From contig NW_020170554.1 of assembly GCF_000524195.1 (NCBI RefSeq), positions 1 to 64,000 of the forward strand: a stretch of DNA of 64,000 bases. Reading direction: 5' to 3'. This stretch comes from Echinococcus granulosus (Eukaryota > Platyhelminthes > Cestoda > Cyclophyllidea > Taeniidae). The notes beneath the pieces were generated by a model. That model saw nothing but the letters and a program-made list of their open reading frames with translations. It did not search any database and was not told the DNA's origin. Positions 1 through 11,000 of this stretch are shown piece after piece. How positions within the stretch are numbered: the stretch's first letter is position 1; each line of letters opens with the position of its first letter. Position numbers and translations under genes: made by a program.

Positions 1-171
1 AAAATACTCCTGAAATGTCTTGTAAGGATCTCCATGGTATAAGTATTTGACGGGTTCTGTGTAAACGCCAGGAGTGCCATGTTTAAGTCCAGCCTCACCG
101 TACTGGTCATAGCGGGCTCTTAGTACAGGGTCCTTCAGCACCTCATAGGCCTCCGATATCCATGTAAATTG
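1..171 (-). CDS. DNAJB13: DnaJ homolog subfamily B member 13-like, internal exon (partial)
   Basis: The minus strand reads 57 codons without a stop, beginning after a good acceptor (polypyrimidine then CAG, on the plus strand at 172-174) and running off the window edge. The translation starts QFTWISEAYEVLKDP and continues through RYDQYGEAGLKHG to YLYHGDPYKTFQEYF. That is the last part of a J domain (helices III-IV, 'EAYEVL.DP..R..YD..GE.GLK') followed by the YVFHG.P...F.EFF segment characteristic of DNAJB13 rather than DNAJB1. DNAJB13 is an HSP40 co-chaperone of the axonemal radial spoke, used in cilia and sperm flagella. The HPD catalytic tripeptide would lie in an upstream exon and was not found between 172 and 1658, so the J domain is incomplete here. 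The family call is from recalled similarity; subfamily assignment is fairly sure, orthology is inferred. Confidence 0.8.
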
Positions 172-1658
172 CTGTAGGGTGGGTAAGTTTCTTAAAGCGG
201 CGACCTATTGTCATTTGCCTTTGCATGTGACACTTATTTACATAACTTTCACAACGGCTTTGTCGGAAAATGAAGTGCTTCAATGACTGCACGTGATTCC
301 CACACGTGAGTCACTACCAGGATCAGATCTGGGGAATATGCGGTTCCCAAAGCAAGCAATCTATAGTCCCTAATCATCGAATTTGTTTAAGCTGCATTTT
401 ATGATATGAGAAGGAAAAGGAACAGAAAGATAGCTCACAACGCCATAAGCAATAATCTTGTCCAATAAACTGACAGGCATCTATCTGTGTTTTATAATGT
501 ATGTACAGAAAGTTAATGGTTACACTTTCTTTTTCAAGTCACTGCAGAGAATTATTACAAATTGGGCCTGAGGTTAATGCATGAGCATGTCCATTCCTCA
601 CATCTATTCGATGTGCAATCGTCAAGGGTCAATCTGTTTGATTTGTACATCTGTCGTGGTGGCGTGGCCTCGCGGGTATTCTTATAGCCTCTCAACCTTT
701 TTGTACGTGAGTAGGCAGTCCTCTTGCCTAATGATGCGGTACAGTAATAATTAAGGAGAGGATTGTTGATATTAACATGGTGCTGCGGTGAAATATACAG
801 GATTTCTTCAAGTACAATGATTGTCAGAGCTATCGACAACTCGTTAAATTCAAGCTTGTTTATGCTATCCGATCTGGCATAGTTATTTAGTGTAATGCTC
901 ATGTCATTTTAATGTGCCTTTCAGAGAGGAGGTGGGGATACGAAGCGAACCTCGTGATAGAAGTGTCAATGTCCTTCGAGTCGGAGAGTGGTTACCTATC
1001 CGCACCCCCTGAACTCTGTACTAGTTCGTCCATATTTACTTGCCCAATAAACATGTCAAAATTAATGCAACCTGGGTGATCCAAGAGAACGAGGAGCAGA
1101 GAAGGGGAGACCTACGAGCCTCCTCCAACATTAGTTTAAGCCTATAGTTAAGAAATCTAGGATTCAAGAGTGCTTGCTACCTACGAGCATAATACTGTAT
1201 TGAACACTACTGCATCTGTTTGAATAAAATATTATCATTCAGTGTGACGGCTTGATGGAAAGGAAGTAAAACCGAGAACCTCCTAAAGACCGCTCAGAAT
1301 GGTAGAGTATTTTGCAGTACCTACCCAAAAAATAACAGCTACACTAAACTACGCATTTATAAAAACTTTGCGGCCCATTAGAAGTCAGAGCCTACAACAG
1401 AAGTTTAACTAACATCCTGATAATAAATCACATTTGACGATTGCGATTTAACAAGCAGTTTTAGCCAAATTTTTACCTGCAAAATCGTTTAAAATTAAAA
1501 TTTTTTGTTAAAAAACTGTTTAGTTACTTTTGTTTTAAACTAATAATCTAGATAATATGTTAGATTGTACTTGTTTTAGTCTTTCAATATCACTTTGACC
1601 CACCAATAGTAACTAAACCCTCTCTTTAAAGGCGTTGTTCATCTGATAGCAGAAGAGT
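172..1658. other. No coding signal: intron or 5' flank of the DNAJB13-like gene and MED11 upstream region
   Basis: I see no exon with a recognisable product here on either strand. The stretch around 1430-1560 is strongly A/T-rich. The missing first half of the DNAJB13-like J domain would be expected on the minus strand in or beyond this interval, but no HPD-containing reading frame was spotted, so the first exon may be further away or may overlap the MED11 side. Confidence 0.5.
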
Positions 1659-2003
1659 ATGAGTTACAAGGATTCTGGACAGCCACAACCCAGTTTAAAG
1701 GAGCGCCTTCAAAAGTTGGATGAAATAGAATCAAAGGTTATGCAAATCATGCAGTCGGCTGGAGGTACTTTGGATGAATTATCAAAAGACATCCCGTCTC
1801 AAAAGCAAATTGAGATACACGCCCACAATTTCCGGGACGCTGTTCGAGATGTGGAACTTGAACTAATTTCTCAGTTAAACTACCTTAGCCAAGTGTTGGC
1901 TGGTCTTCCTTATGAAAAAAACGTCTACAAAGAAACAATTGACCTGACCATTGCAGCGGAACGTCTTAAAAATGTAGAGAGAATACTGTCAAAAGCTTTG
2001 TAA
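1659..2003 (+). CDS. MED11: Mediator complex subunit 11
   Basis: A single open frame of 114 residues begins MSYKDSGQPQPSLKERLQKL and ends at TAA. It matches the MED11 family in length (human about 117) and pattern: an N-terminal helix RLQ.LDEIE.KV..I.QSAG, then ELSK, then a helix AHNFRDAVRDVELELISQLNYLSQV and a short C-terminal helix. MED11 pairs with MED22 in the Mediator head module and helps recruit TFIIH and RNA polymerase II in the nucleus. The start is the first in-frame ATG after a short leader. The gene has no intron in the coding part. An AATAAA sits 11 bp after the stop. Its stop is only 88 bp before the acceptor of the next gene's first exon on the same strand, which suggests the two share a primary transcript. 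Identity is from fold pattern and moderate residue similarity, not a search. Confidence 0.85.
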   Translation: MSYKDSGQPQPSLKERLQKLDEIESKVMQIMQSAGGTLDELSKDIPSQKQIEIHAHNFRDAVRDVELELISQLNYLSQVLAGLPYEKNVYKETIDLTIAAERLKNVERILSKAL

Positions 2004-2014
2004 TTGTATTTGTA

Positions 2015-2020
2015 AATAAA
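2015..2020 (+). promoter_or_regulatory. Poly(A) signal AATAAA of MED11
   Basis: AATAAA lies 11 bp after the MED11 stop and about 70 bp before the acceptor of the downstream gene. Close spacing of a poly(A) signal and a downstream acceptor is what is seen between genes of a trans-spliced polycistron. Confidence 0.7.
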
Positions 2021-2077
2021 ATGTGTCATTATCCTTTTCTTCTTATAACCATTTGATAGCCCGATAACGTTACTGAT

Positions 2078-2091
2078 GTTTTACATATTAG
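2078..2091 (+). promoter_or_regulatory. Likely spliced-leader (trans-splice) acceptor of the ARHGAP1-like gene
   Basis: The T-rich run ending in ATTAG at 2087-2091 is a plausible 3' splice site. The TAG at 2089-2091 closes the frame upstream, so the coding exon must begin at or after 2092. There is no in-frame ATG near the exon start. Joining the exon at 2092 to a leader that ends in ATG gives an open frame beginning M-S-L-Q-V-D. Flatworm spliced leaders with a 3'-terminal AUG are established for schistosomes and Echinococcus; their use here is my inference. Confidence 0.5.
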
Positions 2092-5000
2092 TCTCTTCAA
2101 GTGGATTCGTCACGGGATAGCCTTCCGGTGAAGAAAGTCGCCTATGATCATTCACCGAAGGCTGAGGCGATGGAATCTGACCCTGCGGTTACCAGTACAG
2201 TCAATGAGTCAGACTTGAGTTATTCCGATTCCCCCAGTGAAAAGACAGAGGTTTCCGTTTCAGCAAAGCCTCATTGGAGATTTTGTTCAGTACAAACGGC
2301 AAATCCGCCCCACTTTTCCGAAAGTGAAACTCCACCAACATCTGTACATGAATTCGAAATTCCAGAACTTGAGTTTGATGACGAAATACCAGATCTTGAA
2401 GGAGATCTAGGTAACCAATTACTACTTGTCTTGCACACATTATCCCTCCCCTCTTGCGTACCATACTTGCTACTCAATTGTCATTCATTGAAACGAAGTT
2501 CTCTCTCATGTTCGTTAAGAATCCCTATCATTTTTATTCTTTCGGCTTGTCATCCATTTTGGGACATGGAGTGTACGGCTCCTCTGTTCTTGCAATGACA
2601 GCTTGATTCAATTTATCTTAATGTTGTAGGGTTTGGCTCGTTAATTTTACTTGTTTTGATATTCACTCTCTTGTAGGTTTTTCGTGCTGATTTAATTGTT
2701 TTTCCAGTATTTGTAATTCTACTAAACTTCTGTGATGTGTAATTTTGTAAACTGTGGACGTGATTGTGTTTCTATTTACCTTAAGACACGTATGTATGTG
2801 TGTTTACATTGCCTTAAGTTAGAAGTTCTTCTGTATGACAAAATTTTGTGCATTTGGCTGCTAACAGTTTTTGTTTACGAATCCAATCGCCTTTGAATTT
2901 TACTCTTAGTCCACTACTTTTCTAAACTAATTTGATAGTAGTAGTGCTGATTTTCATCCCGTTGGTGTCTAATTTTGCATCTGATTCACGATTACTTCAA
3001 GTCAAACTCTGGACAAGAACATTTAGTATTTAGGAAGTCTACCTCATCTCCTTCTTGATGTTTAACACCATGCCTCACCGTGGTGTTGGTGTTTTCCCTC
3101 TTTTTTACTCCTAAGATGATGACGAATTCGATGTACCGATGACTCCCGATGGATTAATTGACGAAGACTTTGAACGCGAACTGGGTTGGTATGAAAAGGT
3201 AAGGACAAATCCTGCCGCGATAAGGCTTATCATCCATGTGTTAGGTTCGATCACACCCATAGGTGCTTGTAGTCTTACTTCCCATCTGAGATGGAGTTGT
3301 AGCAACATCATACATCTTTCTGGTATACGTATATTTTAGCTGTTTTAATGCTCTGTCCTTGCCATCCTTTGAAAAGTTGGGAGCTATTGATTCTGTAAAA
3401 AGTAGTGATGTGTGTCTTGACTCCCTCATCAGTTAAGTGCATCGGTGATGCTCCAAATACCGCCAGAAAAGGTACTCAACAATGACTTGGAACAGACTTG
3501 TAGTAGTCAAAGCAAGTGTCATTTTTAGTAATTGCATATCCTAAATTTCGATAGATTCCTTAACCACATGAATATTGCACATGTACAGTTTAGTTTTGTG
3601 TATTTCTGGAAAATTCATGTTATTTTCTTTTGTGTTACCAAATGTAATAAATTGGGAGGATGCATGGCGTTAAAAAATTACTGATATTTAAATAGGCAGA
3701 ACTCCCATTCCATATCCTTGAGTTCCGTATTTCCGCTAGACTACACATTATTTAAGAGAACTTTATTATGCTCCCAATTCAAAATTTCGGGATATTTTAA
3801 CTTTAACAAAGTTATTTTTTAATCGGTATTGTTACAATTTTGTGAGTTCGTTGGGCGGTCGCCTTCATTTCGGTTTCGTGTAGGTCACTACTTTGATTGG
3901 TTTTCTTCCCTCCCATGCATTGCTGCCAAAATCTTGTCTAGTAAACTTCGCGTTAGCCCTTTGCCAAGCAGAAACACTAGTGTTATTCCATTGTTGCCTT
4001 CGTTGACAGTTTTGTTGTTATGCTTGACCTTGACACTTGCAATGTCAGCGTCGCACATATTTGGCTTCACCCCTAATTTCTTGCCACAGTCTGGCATGCT
4101 TTCTTGATCAGTTTACGTTGGCTGTGGTTGCACCAACGGGTAACGTGTGGTCTCATCACAAGCGTGTTCGTTGAGTTTAAATTATTCATGCCATAGATGT
4201 TGGGCTTTCTCGGTCTGAGAAGGAGGTGTAATTGAACTCTTCATTTGTTGAACAGTGGTTGGATTGGCCTGAAAGTAGTTTCAACCGTTGTCTTGGTGAT
4301 CAACTTTCCTCTGAAACCTTGGTAGCGAACTTAGTAAGCATTTTTGCCACCGTTGTGAGGTCTAAATACACGGCCAACTTAAACAGATCAAAAACTGAAA
4401 GTGGACAGGCATCTTCGGCTATATTAGTGACATATTTGAGGTTATTTGATACTCGCCATTTCGGTTAAGGCAAGTGGCATTTGAGCTCCACTTTCTGACC
4501 ACCAGTTGCCCAGATTGGTCAAATCATTTGGTCAATTCACTTCCGCCACCCATTTCACTCTCCACCGAAACTGCTCAATTCAGCACTCGTCTGTTTTATT
4601 CCTTTTTTTTGCTAATTGCTATTGTTGTTGCTGTTCCTTTCATCTGCGAACTGTTTTGTTAATAAAATATGAGATCTCACGTGACAGGCAAAAAAATGAT
4701 ACTTGGTTTGAGTCTAACCTTGTTATTACGTAATTTAAGGCAAATATTAAGCACTTGTGTATTGTTTCTCGAAGTGATACGTTACTATCTCCTTTAGTGT
4801 TTCAGGCATGCTAGTTTTTTAGCAAATACCAAGCCTCGGAATTTTTTTACGCTCATTACATCCGTGCAGTACCAATTCACTAATGAATATAACATTTACC
4901 ATGAATTGCCCTTATTATCTTTATTTCCGACGTACGGAAGGGCTGGAAGCCCATTAGTGTATATAATGTGTTACAGTCATCGGGTCCGAGTCACGGAAGT

Positions 5001-8000
5001 CAGACAGGTAATTGCGCCACTAGAAAATTCCCTTTCTCCCCTGAGCGTCATCCTTGACGTGTCTTATAGTTGTCCTTCTATCTCGGAGATCAAAAAGTGG
5101 TAGGGTGAATCAATGTGATACAAAGAAATTTCATCATGAAGGGAAAGCGTTCTAACCCAGAGATAATGGTGTGCTGTAGATTTCAATGAATCTGTCTACC
5201 TACTGTTGTACATCACTTAAGACTGAAGGTGATTCTGTGGCGTCGGTTAGTCGCGTAAACCCTCACCATCTCTGAAGCCGTAGTTAAGGCATACTGATGC
5301 GGAGAAAACGCTTACTGTTGATATTCAGAAGGGTTAAGAGGCTGGAAGTAGGGACGTACCACTAAGTTGGTGATGAAAATCACGTAGATTGGTGTCTACG
5401 AGGTTAAATACACATTAAACCAACAGCTGTGTGCGTAATTACAGCAACTATTGCGTTATTTTTAATCCTTGTTTGGATAGCTACGACCCTGTGAATCTGT
5501 TCCGCATATCTACGGGCTCAAATGTGGTTTCTATGCCTACACATCTTCCTTAACTTTTGCTTCCCACAAGTCAGGCCGTAGTTTATCTCTTTTGTCACCA
5601 GGCACCTCCTGGGAGTTCAATTTTGCGTCAGGATAAATTGCGTATCTGTATCCCCTAGTCCTCTGTGGCAGTTCAGAAAAATGCAACAAAAAGTGGGAAA
5701 GCTCTTTATGTAGGGAAGTGGAGGTTAACTGCCATATGAATCCTCGGTGTTCGTTCTGGTGAAATCATGAGAAATTTTGCTCTACTCCTTGATCATCATT
5801 TAAAATAGTTCTTGTAAAATTTTAATCCTTTGGGACGGATTCAAATGTCAAAGTTCGTATATTAAATTCTTTGATTAATCTAAGTGGAATCATCGCCATA
5901 TCCTCCAAATCCCACTGGCATCTGTGGGCATTCCTCTTTGCCCTCGGCGCTCCCCGTGGTCACCCATCCGAAGGTAGTCGAGCACGTTTAGACCACCTTG
6001 TAATACCATCGATACGCATGGCCGGAGTAGGTGTCTAATGTCTTGATTTGATTGTAATACAACTTTCGTAATGCTTTTGCAGGAACTTTCAATTCAAGAA
6101 GTGATAGACTCAGAATTTCGCGATATCTCTCGACTGGGTATTATCCAGGTTGGCGTCTCCGATCACGATGGACGAAGTGTCTTCGCCTTTTTCACCTGTC
6201 GCCTCCCCCACACCGAACTCATCGATCATGATCGGTTGTTAGAGTGAGTTGACCCGTTGTATCGATTCCAGCCCTTCATAAAGTCGTGGAAAATCATTAT
6301 AGTATGGAGGAAAATCCATTACTAATGCACAGGAAGGCTGGGAGGCTATGGGCATGGCCTGAACATCGTGTTGTCCATCGGTAGTGTAATCTGCGAAAGC
6401 TAAACAGCCCTCGTAGTTAAACAAAATGCCAACTTACTGCATTATTTTCCTTCGTGTTTGCACTTTTTTTTTAATTACCTGATATGTATAATAAACATGC
6501 CAAATAAGCTTGTCATTTGCAATCGTTGAATGGGGATCACGTGTTTCAGTTGTCAATGTTTTGTTTTGCACAGTAACTTCGTTTTATGGTTTGAAAAACC
6601 CCCAACTGAGCGTTGTGGCAATAGAGATGAGCTAACCTAGGATCGTTTCACGAATGAACCATCCTATCCTCCTCTTACTCTGCAGAGGAGTCGTCACTGA
6701 CGACGTAGAGGCGTGTGAACGCCTTTACAACGTCTGCACCATTCAATCAAATATCTCACTGCTGAGTAGCTGAGTGCTTCATCACCCCACCCACTGTGCT
6801 TGAAGTGCCTTATGAATGCGAGTAGATATCCTTGGATTTGGGTTTTCTATCTTCTTCCCCGTTGACGGTTAGTCTGGCTCATCACCACACGACGTTGCAT
6901 GCCGCTGTCAACCATTTCATGGATTGGACAGTTCTAACGACATGGGCGTCGACCCTGAGTGCTGTTACTCGTAATGGAACTCACTTGTCATTACCGATCG
7001 TAATATTCTTACGGAGGCACCCATTTTGGCACCTCTCCAAATGTTTATTGGCCATATGATTACTGAATCAATCAGTGGGTTGTCCCACCATCTCGGAACA
7101 CGTCGTATGGACAATTCTAGTGAAATTTTGCATTATTATTATTGGCGCTTGAGGTGATGCTTTTTCAGATACGTGACAAAGACTCTTGAGCAGTACGCAT
7201 CCTCGGACTACACTCTGGTCTACTTCCACTGGGGTCTGACGAGTCGAAATAAGCCTAGCTTTTCCTGGCTCGCACGGGCTTATCAAACCTTTGATCGAAG
7301 GTGAGATTGGGGGCCAAATCCTCTTCACTTAACAACGGTCAAATTATATGAAGCCTTGTGACCCCACTTTTTTTTCCAACCCCACGTTAAATTGCATCTC
7401 ATTGGGATTTTTTTGGCATGTCATGAGCGTCTCTTGTTTCAAACACACTGACTTTCTCATGCATTGGGCTTTTGCTTTTGAGTTTTCATGACTCCTACCC
7501 GTTTAACTGTTTTTTTCACTTTTCACGTGATTTTAAGTGTAGTAGTACCTTGTTTCCCCACTGCGACAAATTGAAATAACTTCCTTTAGTGGATTTGAAA
7601 TAAACTTACCTTCAGTATTAGCATTAATTTATGTACGTTGTTTAGCTTCAAGAAGAACCTCAAATCGCTCATCATCGTCTATCCAACTCGAACTGTTCGT
7701 GTGCTCTGGAACTTATTCAGTGCTTTTATCAGGTAAGGCCTCCTCACGAGAATTTTTTGCAATTAAATACTTAGGCAGTCCAAAGTAAATCGAGACTATT
7801 CTGTTTGGGTTGCAAATTACATTTACTTTTTCACATCTCCTCTTGCTCCTACGACTATGTCCACACTTACTTCTGCCTCTATGGATGATGCTTGACATTG
7901 AGAGGCAGGTAAGGGATAAGTGATTAACCGTCCCTTTTCAAATTTTTCTTTTGTGTCTACCGTTTCCACTGAAGGATTCCGCTCTCCAGCGCTTTATATG

Positions 8001-11000
8001 CTGACTGAGAGAATCGTCACGGCCTCTAGCGCCGCTCCGTTCCACAAGAGCCCTCTCACAGCACGTGTAGACCATGCACTGATTTAGTGAAATCCTAGTT
8101 TCTAGTTGTTTTGATGAGCTCGAGGTTAACCACTTTGTCTGCCGATCCATTCCATGCAATTCATCGGTATCTGAGCATCTCCTGCTTTATACAGATCCCA
8201 TCGGTCTACCATGCTGGTGATATGGATACCTCCTCTTTGTCACCTATCTCCTTAGTCTCCCGACTCTTCTTCATGTTTATGATAAAGTGGTATATCTGCT
8301 AACCCATTCAGGAGTAACTTGGGTTGGATCGGCTGGTTGCTACGCAGCAAATTCATAGAACGGATATGTGGAAAGACACGCAACAGAAAGGCAATTAAAA
8401 TCATACTGAATTTGCTAGTTCACCCTAACCTCTCTCTCGTGAGGAACTTTCAGACCTTTTTTTCTATTTACTTTTTGCGGAAGTATTGAGTATCACTCTA
8501 AACTCACCTCATTAAATAAAGTTCGACAAGTATTGTTTTACTATAACTATAGTTAATTTAGTGATCATCCTCTGTACATCCGCTTCAGCGCCAAAATGAA
8601 GAAGAAACTGCACTACGTTCAAAACCTTCAGGAATTGGAGAATCACATCCCGGTTTGCCAGTTGAATCTTCCTCTACGGATTCGTGAGTATGTTTATTCC
8701 TTTTCTTTCATTGCCGAAGGTGGAGTCATGTTTCATGTGCCCCCTACCTGCCTGCTTGCCTGCCTAGTTGTGGAATCTGATTACACTTTGATTTCCGCAT
8801 GCAATCTGTTACCGTTTGCCTTTTTTAAAAGCAAATGGCTCAGAACTTGTTATGGCTCCTTTTTTCGCCTCATCCCCTCCCACCAGCTACGACAGAAAGA
8901 TCGGTCTCTCCGACGTACCCCTGTCCATCGATTCCGCAGCTGTCTCTGTGATTGAAGACCACGATGTTGATGATACCCGGTACAATGTTCACCAACAATT
9001 TGGCGTATCCCTGGAGCAGTAAGTTAAACTACTCCCTCCTTCATGTGCTAAATGGTAGTTGGTTACATGACCTGGAAAACAGCTTCGTGTTTGCCAATGC
9101 AGTTTCTCGCAGAACCGCACGTTTCTTCCTCTATCCTCATCGCAGGTCATGTCTACTCTCTTGACCCAGGGAAGTCTAGGCTGGTACACTACGTGAGCGC
9201 CTCCACCCATTGGCAATTTGGGGGCACTTACCACACTTCATGATTCCACCTACCTTTGATTTTGTCCCTTATTAAGTCCCCACATTTTGTTGTAGTATTA
9301 AGGCCAACAACGGCGGACGCAAGCTACCCATTGTTGTTGAAGATACTATAACCTACCTTCGGGGTCATGGTGAGTTGCGTTGCTAGGCTTCTACTTCGAT
9401 AATTTCACCCTTTAGATCATTAATTATGCTCTCGCGCTTGTAGGTCTCGATACCGTCGGTCTTTTTATCAAACCGGTCCATTTAATGACTCTACGCGATG
9501 CTCAATCCATGTACAATCGGGGTAGGTGGTTTCTCCCATTGTTACCGTTAAATCACTCAGGAATGCGTCTAACTTGTTTCCTTATTACACCCTTTTCTTT
9601 CAAGGTGAATACGTTGATCTGTGCGAAATAAGTGACCCTCACCTAGCTGCCCACTTGTTAAAATCCTTCCTCTCCGAATTGAAAGAGCCCCTCCTAACCT
9701 TCGATCTCTACGAGAGCATTCTCAAGTCGTGTAGTAAGTCGGAAGGATATTTGGATTTACGAACCCTAAAACACTGTACTTCAATCATTCAAACTGTGTC
9801 GTGTCCTTCAATTTACAGAAACAGGTAAACTGCACGGAAGTAAATGCATGTTGGTTGTCCAGACTGCCTATTGTGCACGCTGAGAGCAGCACCCACGCAT
9901 GTCTTCCAAACCTGCATTGGTATTTATAAATCTTCTCTTACGACTTTCTGCTGCCTTTCTTGCTATTTCACAGGCCAAACACCCTGGCAACGAGTGATTT
10001 CCATTCGACGACTCCTCACCGTTCATCTTCCGCATGAGAACTATGACATTTTGCACTATATCTTTAAGTTCCTTACTGAGGTTAGTTGACACTTCCCTTA
10101 GCAGGTGTTTTGTGAAGTCATGTTTTGTTCCGCTACTGACATCACCTCCGAAAGTTATCTCTGTGGTGGCTCTCACATTTGGAAGCGGTCCTTACTAAAC
10201 TGTTTGAATGGAGCTATTGATAAGTCTAGATTTTGTTGGAACTTTTTAATTGTTTTTCATTCTGGCCGTTTGAAGATTTACTTTATTTAAACAAGTACTG
10301 CGAATTTTGCCAAAATTCTCCGCTTAAAGCGATCTTATAGTTTGCGGATTTTGTCAGAGAAAGGGGCTTTCGTATCATTACTAAGCCATGTATGATCAAA
10401 TGCATCTGCATAGAAAGACGTGGTCTTTTTCGTCAAGTGATAGATCCATTTCGAGGTCGTCGTAACCTCTGCCAGAGCTAATCTAAATAAATCGAAAAGT
10501 AAAGAGTGCTTTCGTGTTTCGTCATGGAAAAAGTTGTTTCATAGGTCGCCGCTAATGGCACAAGTGCTAGCCGTTCCCATGTGGAAAGCCCTCCCTGCCA
10601 AATGTTGGTGGAAGCATCCACTTTCTCTGTAGTGCCCACCTGCAAACAATATATCCTACCTATTCAAAAATTGGAAAAAAAACTGTTACTGTCTACATCA
10701 GATCAAGAGCGTTATGCACCCATGTTTTTCTTCCGTTTAAACTCATGCAGGCTAATTTTTAATGATCTAGTTATTTACAAACTGGCAGAGAATACATGTA
10801 ACGCGCTTGAGACCTCGAACTAAGACTAGTAAATAGGGATGTCATTATAGCACCCCGTGATATCCTTGAAGACAAAAGAAGACATAAAAATCAGGCGGAA
10901 TATGTACTGCCGATCTATAGTAGGGATTGAGGTTGCTGTCAATCCAAGAGACCAGACTGCTCGGTGGAGGTACAATGGCGAAGTACACTAAGTGGTCCCT

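Noticed and set aside
2411..2598. Continuation of the first ARHGAP1-like exon frame to a stop at 2598
   Set aside because: The conserved product requires the donor at 2411; the continuation is unlike the family and reads into intron sequence.
9734..9828. Extension of the RhoGAP exon ([15 protein letters not shown]…) past the GTAAGT at 9734
   Set aside because: Splicing at 9733 to 9974 restores the family sequence (…[21 protein letters not shown]) in phase; the extension has no counterpart in ARHGAP1.
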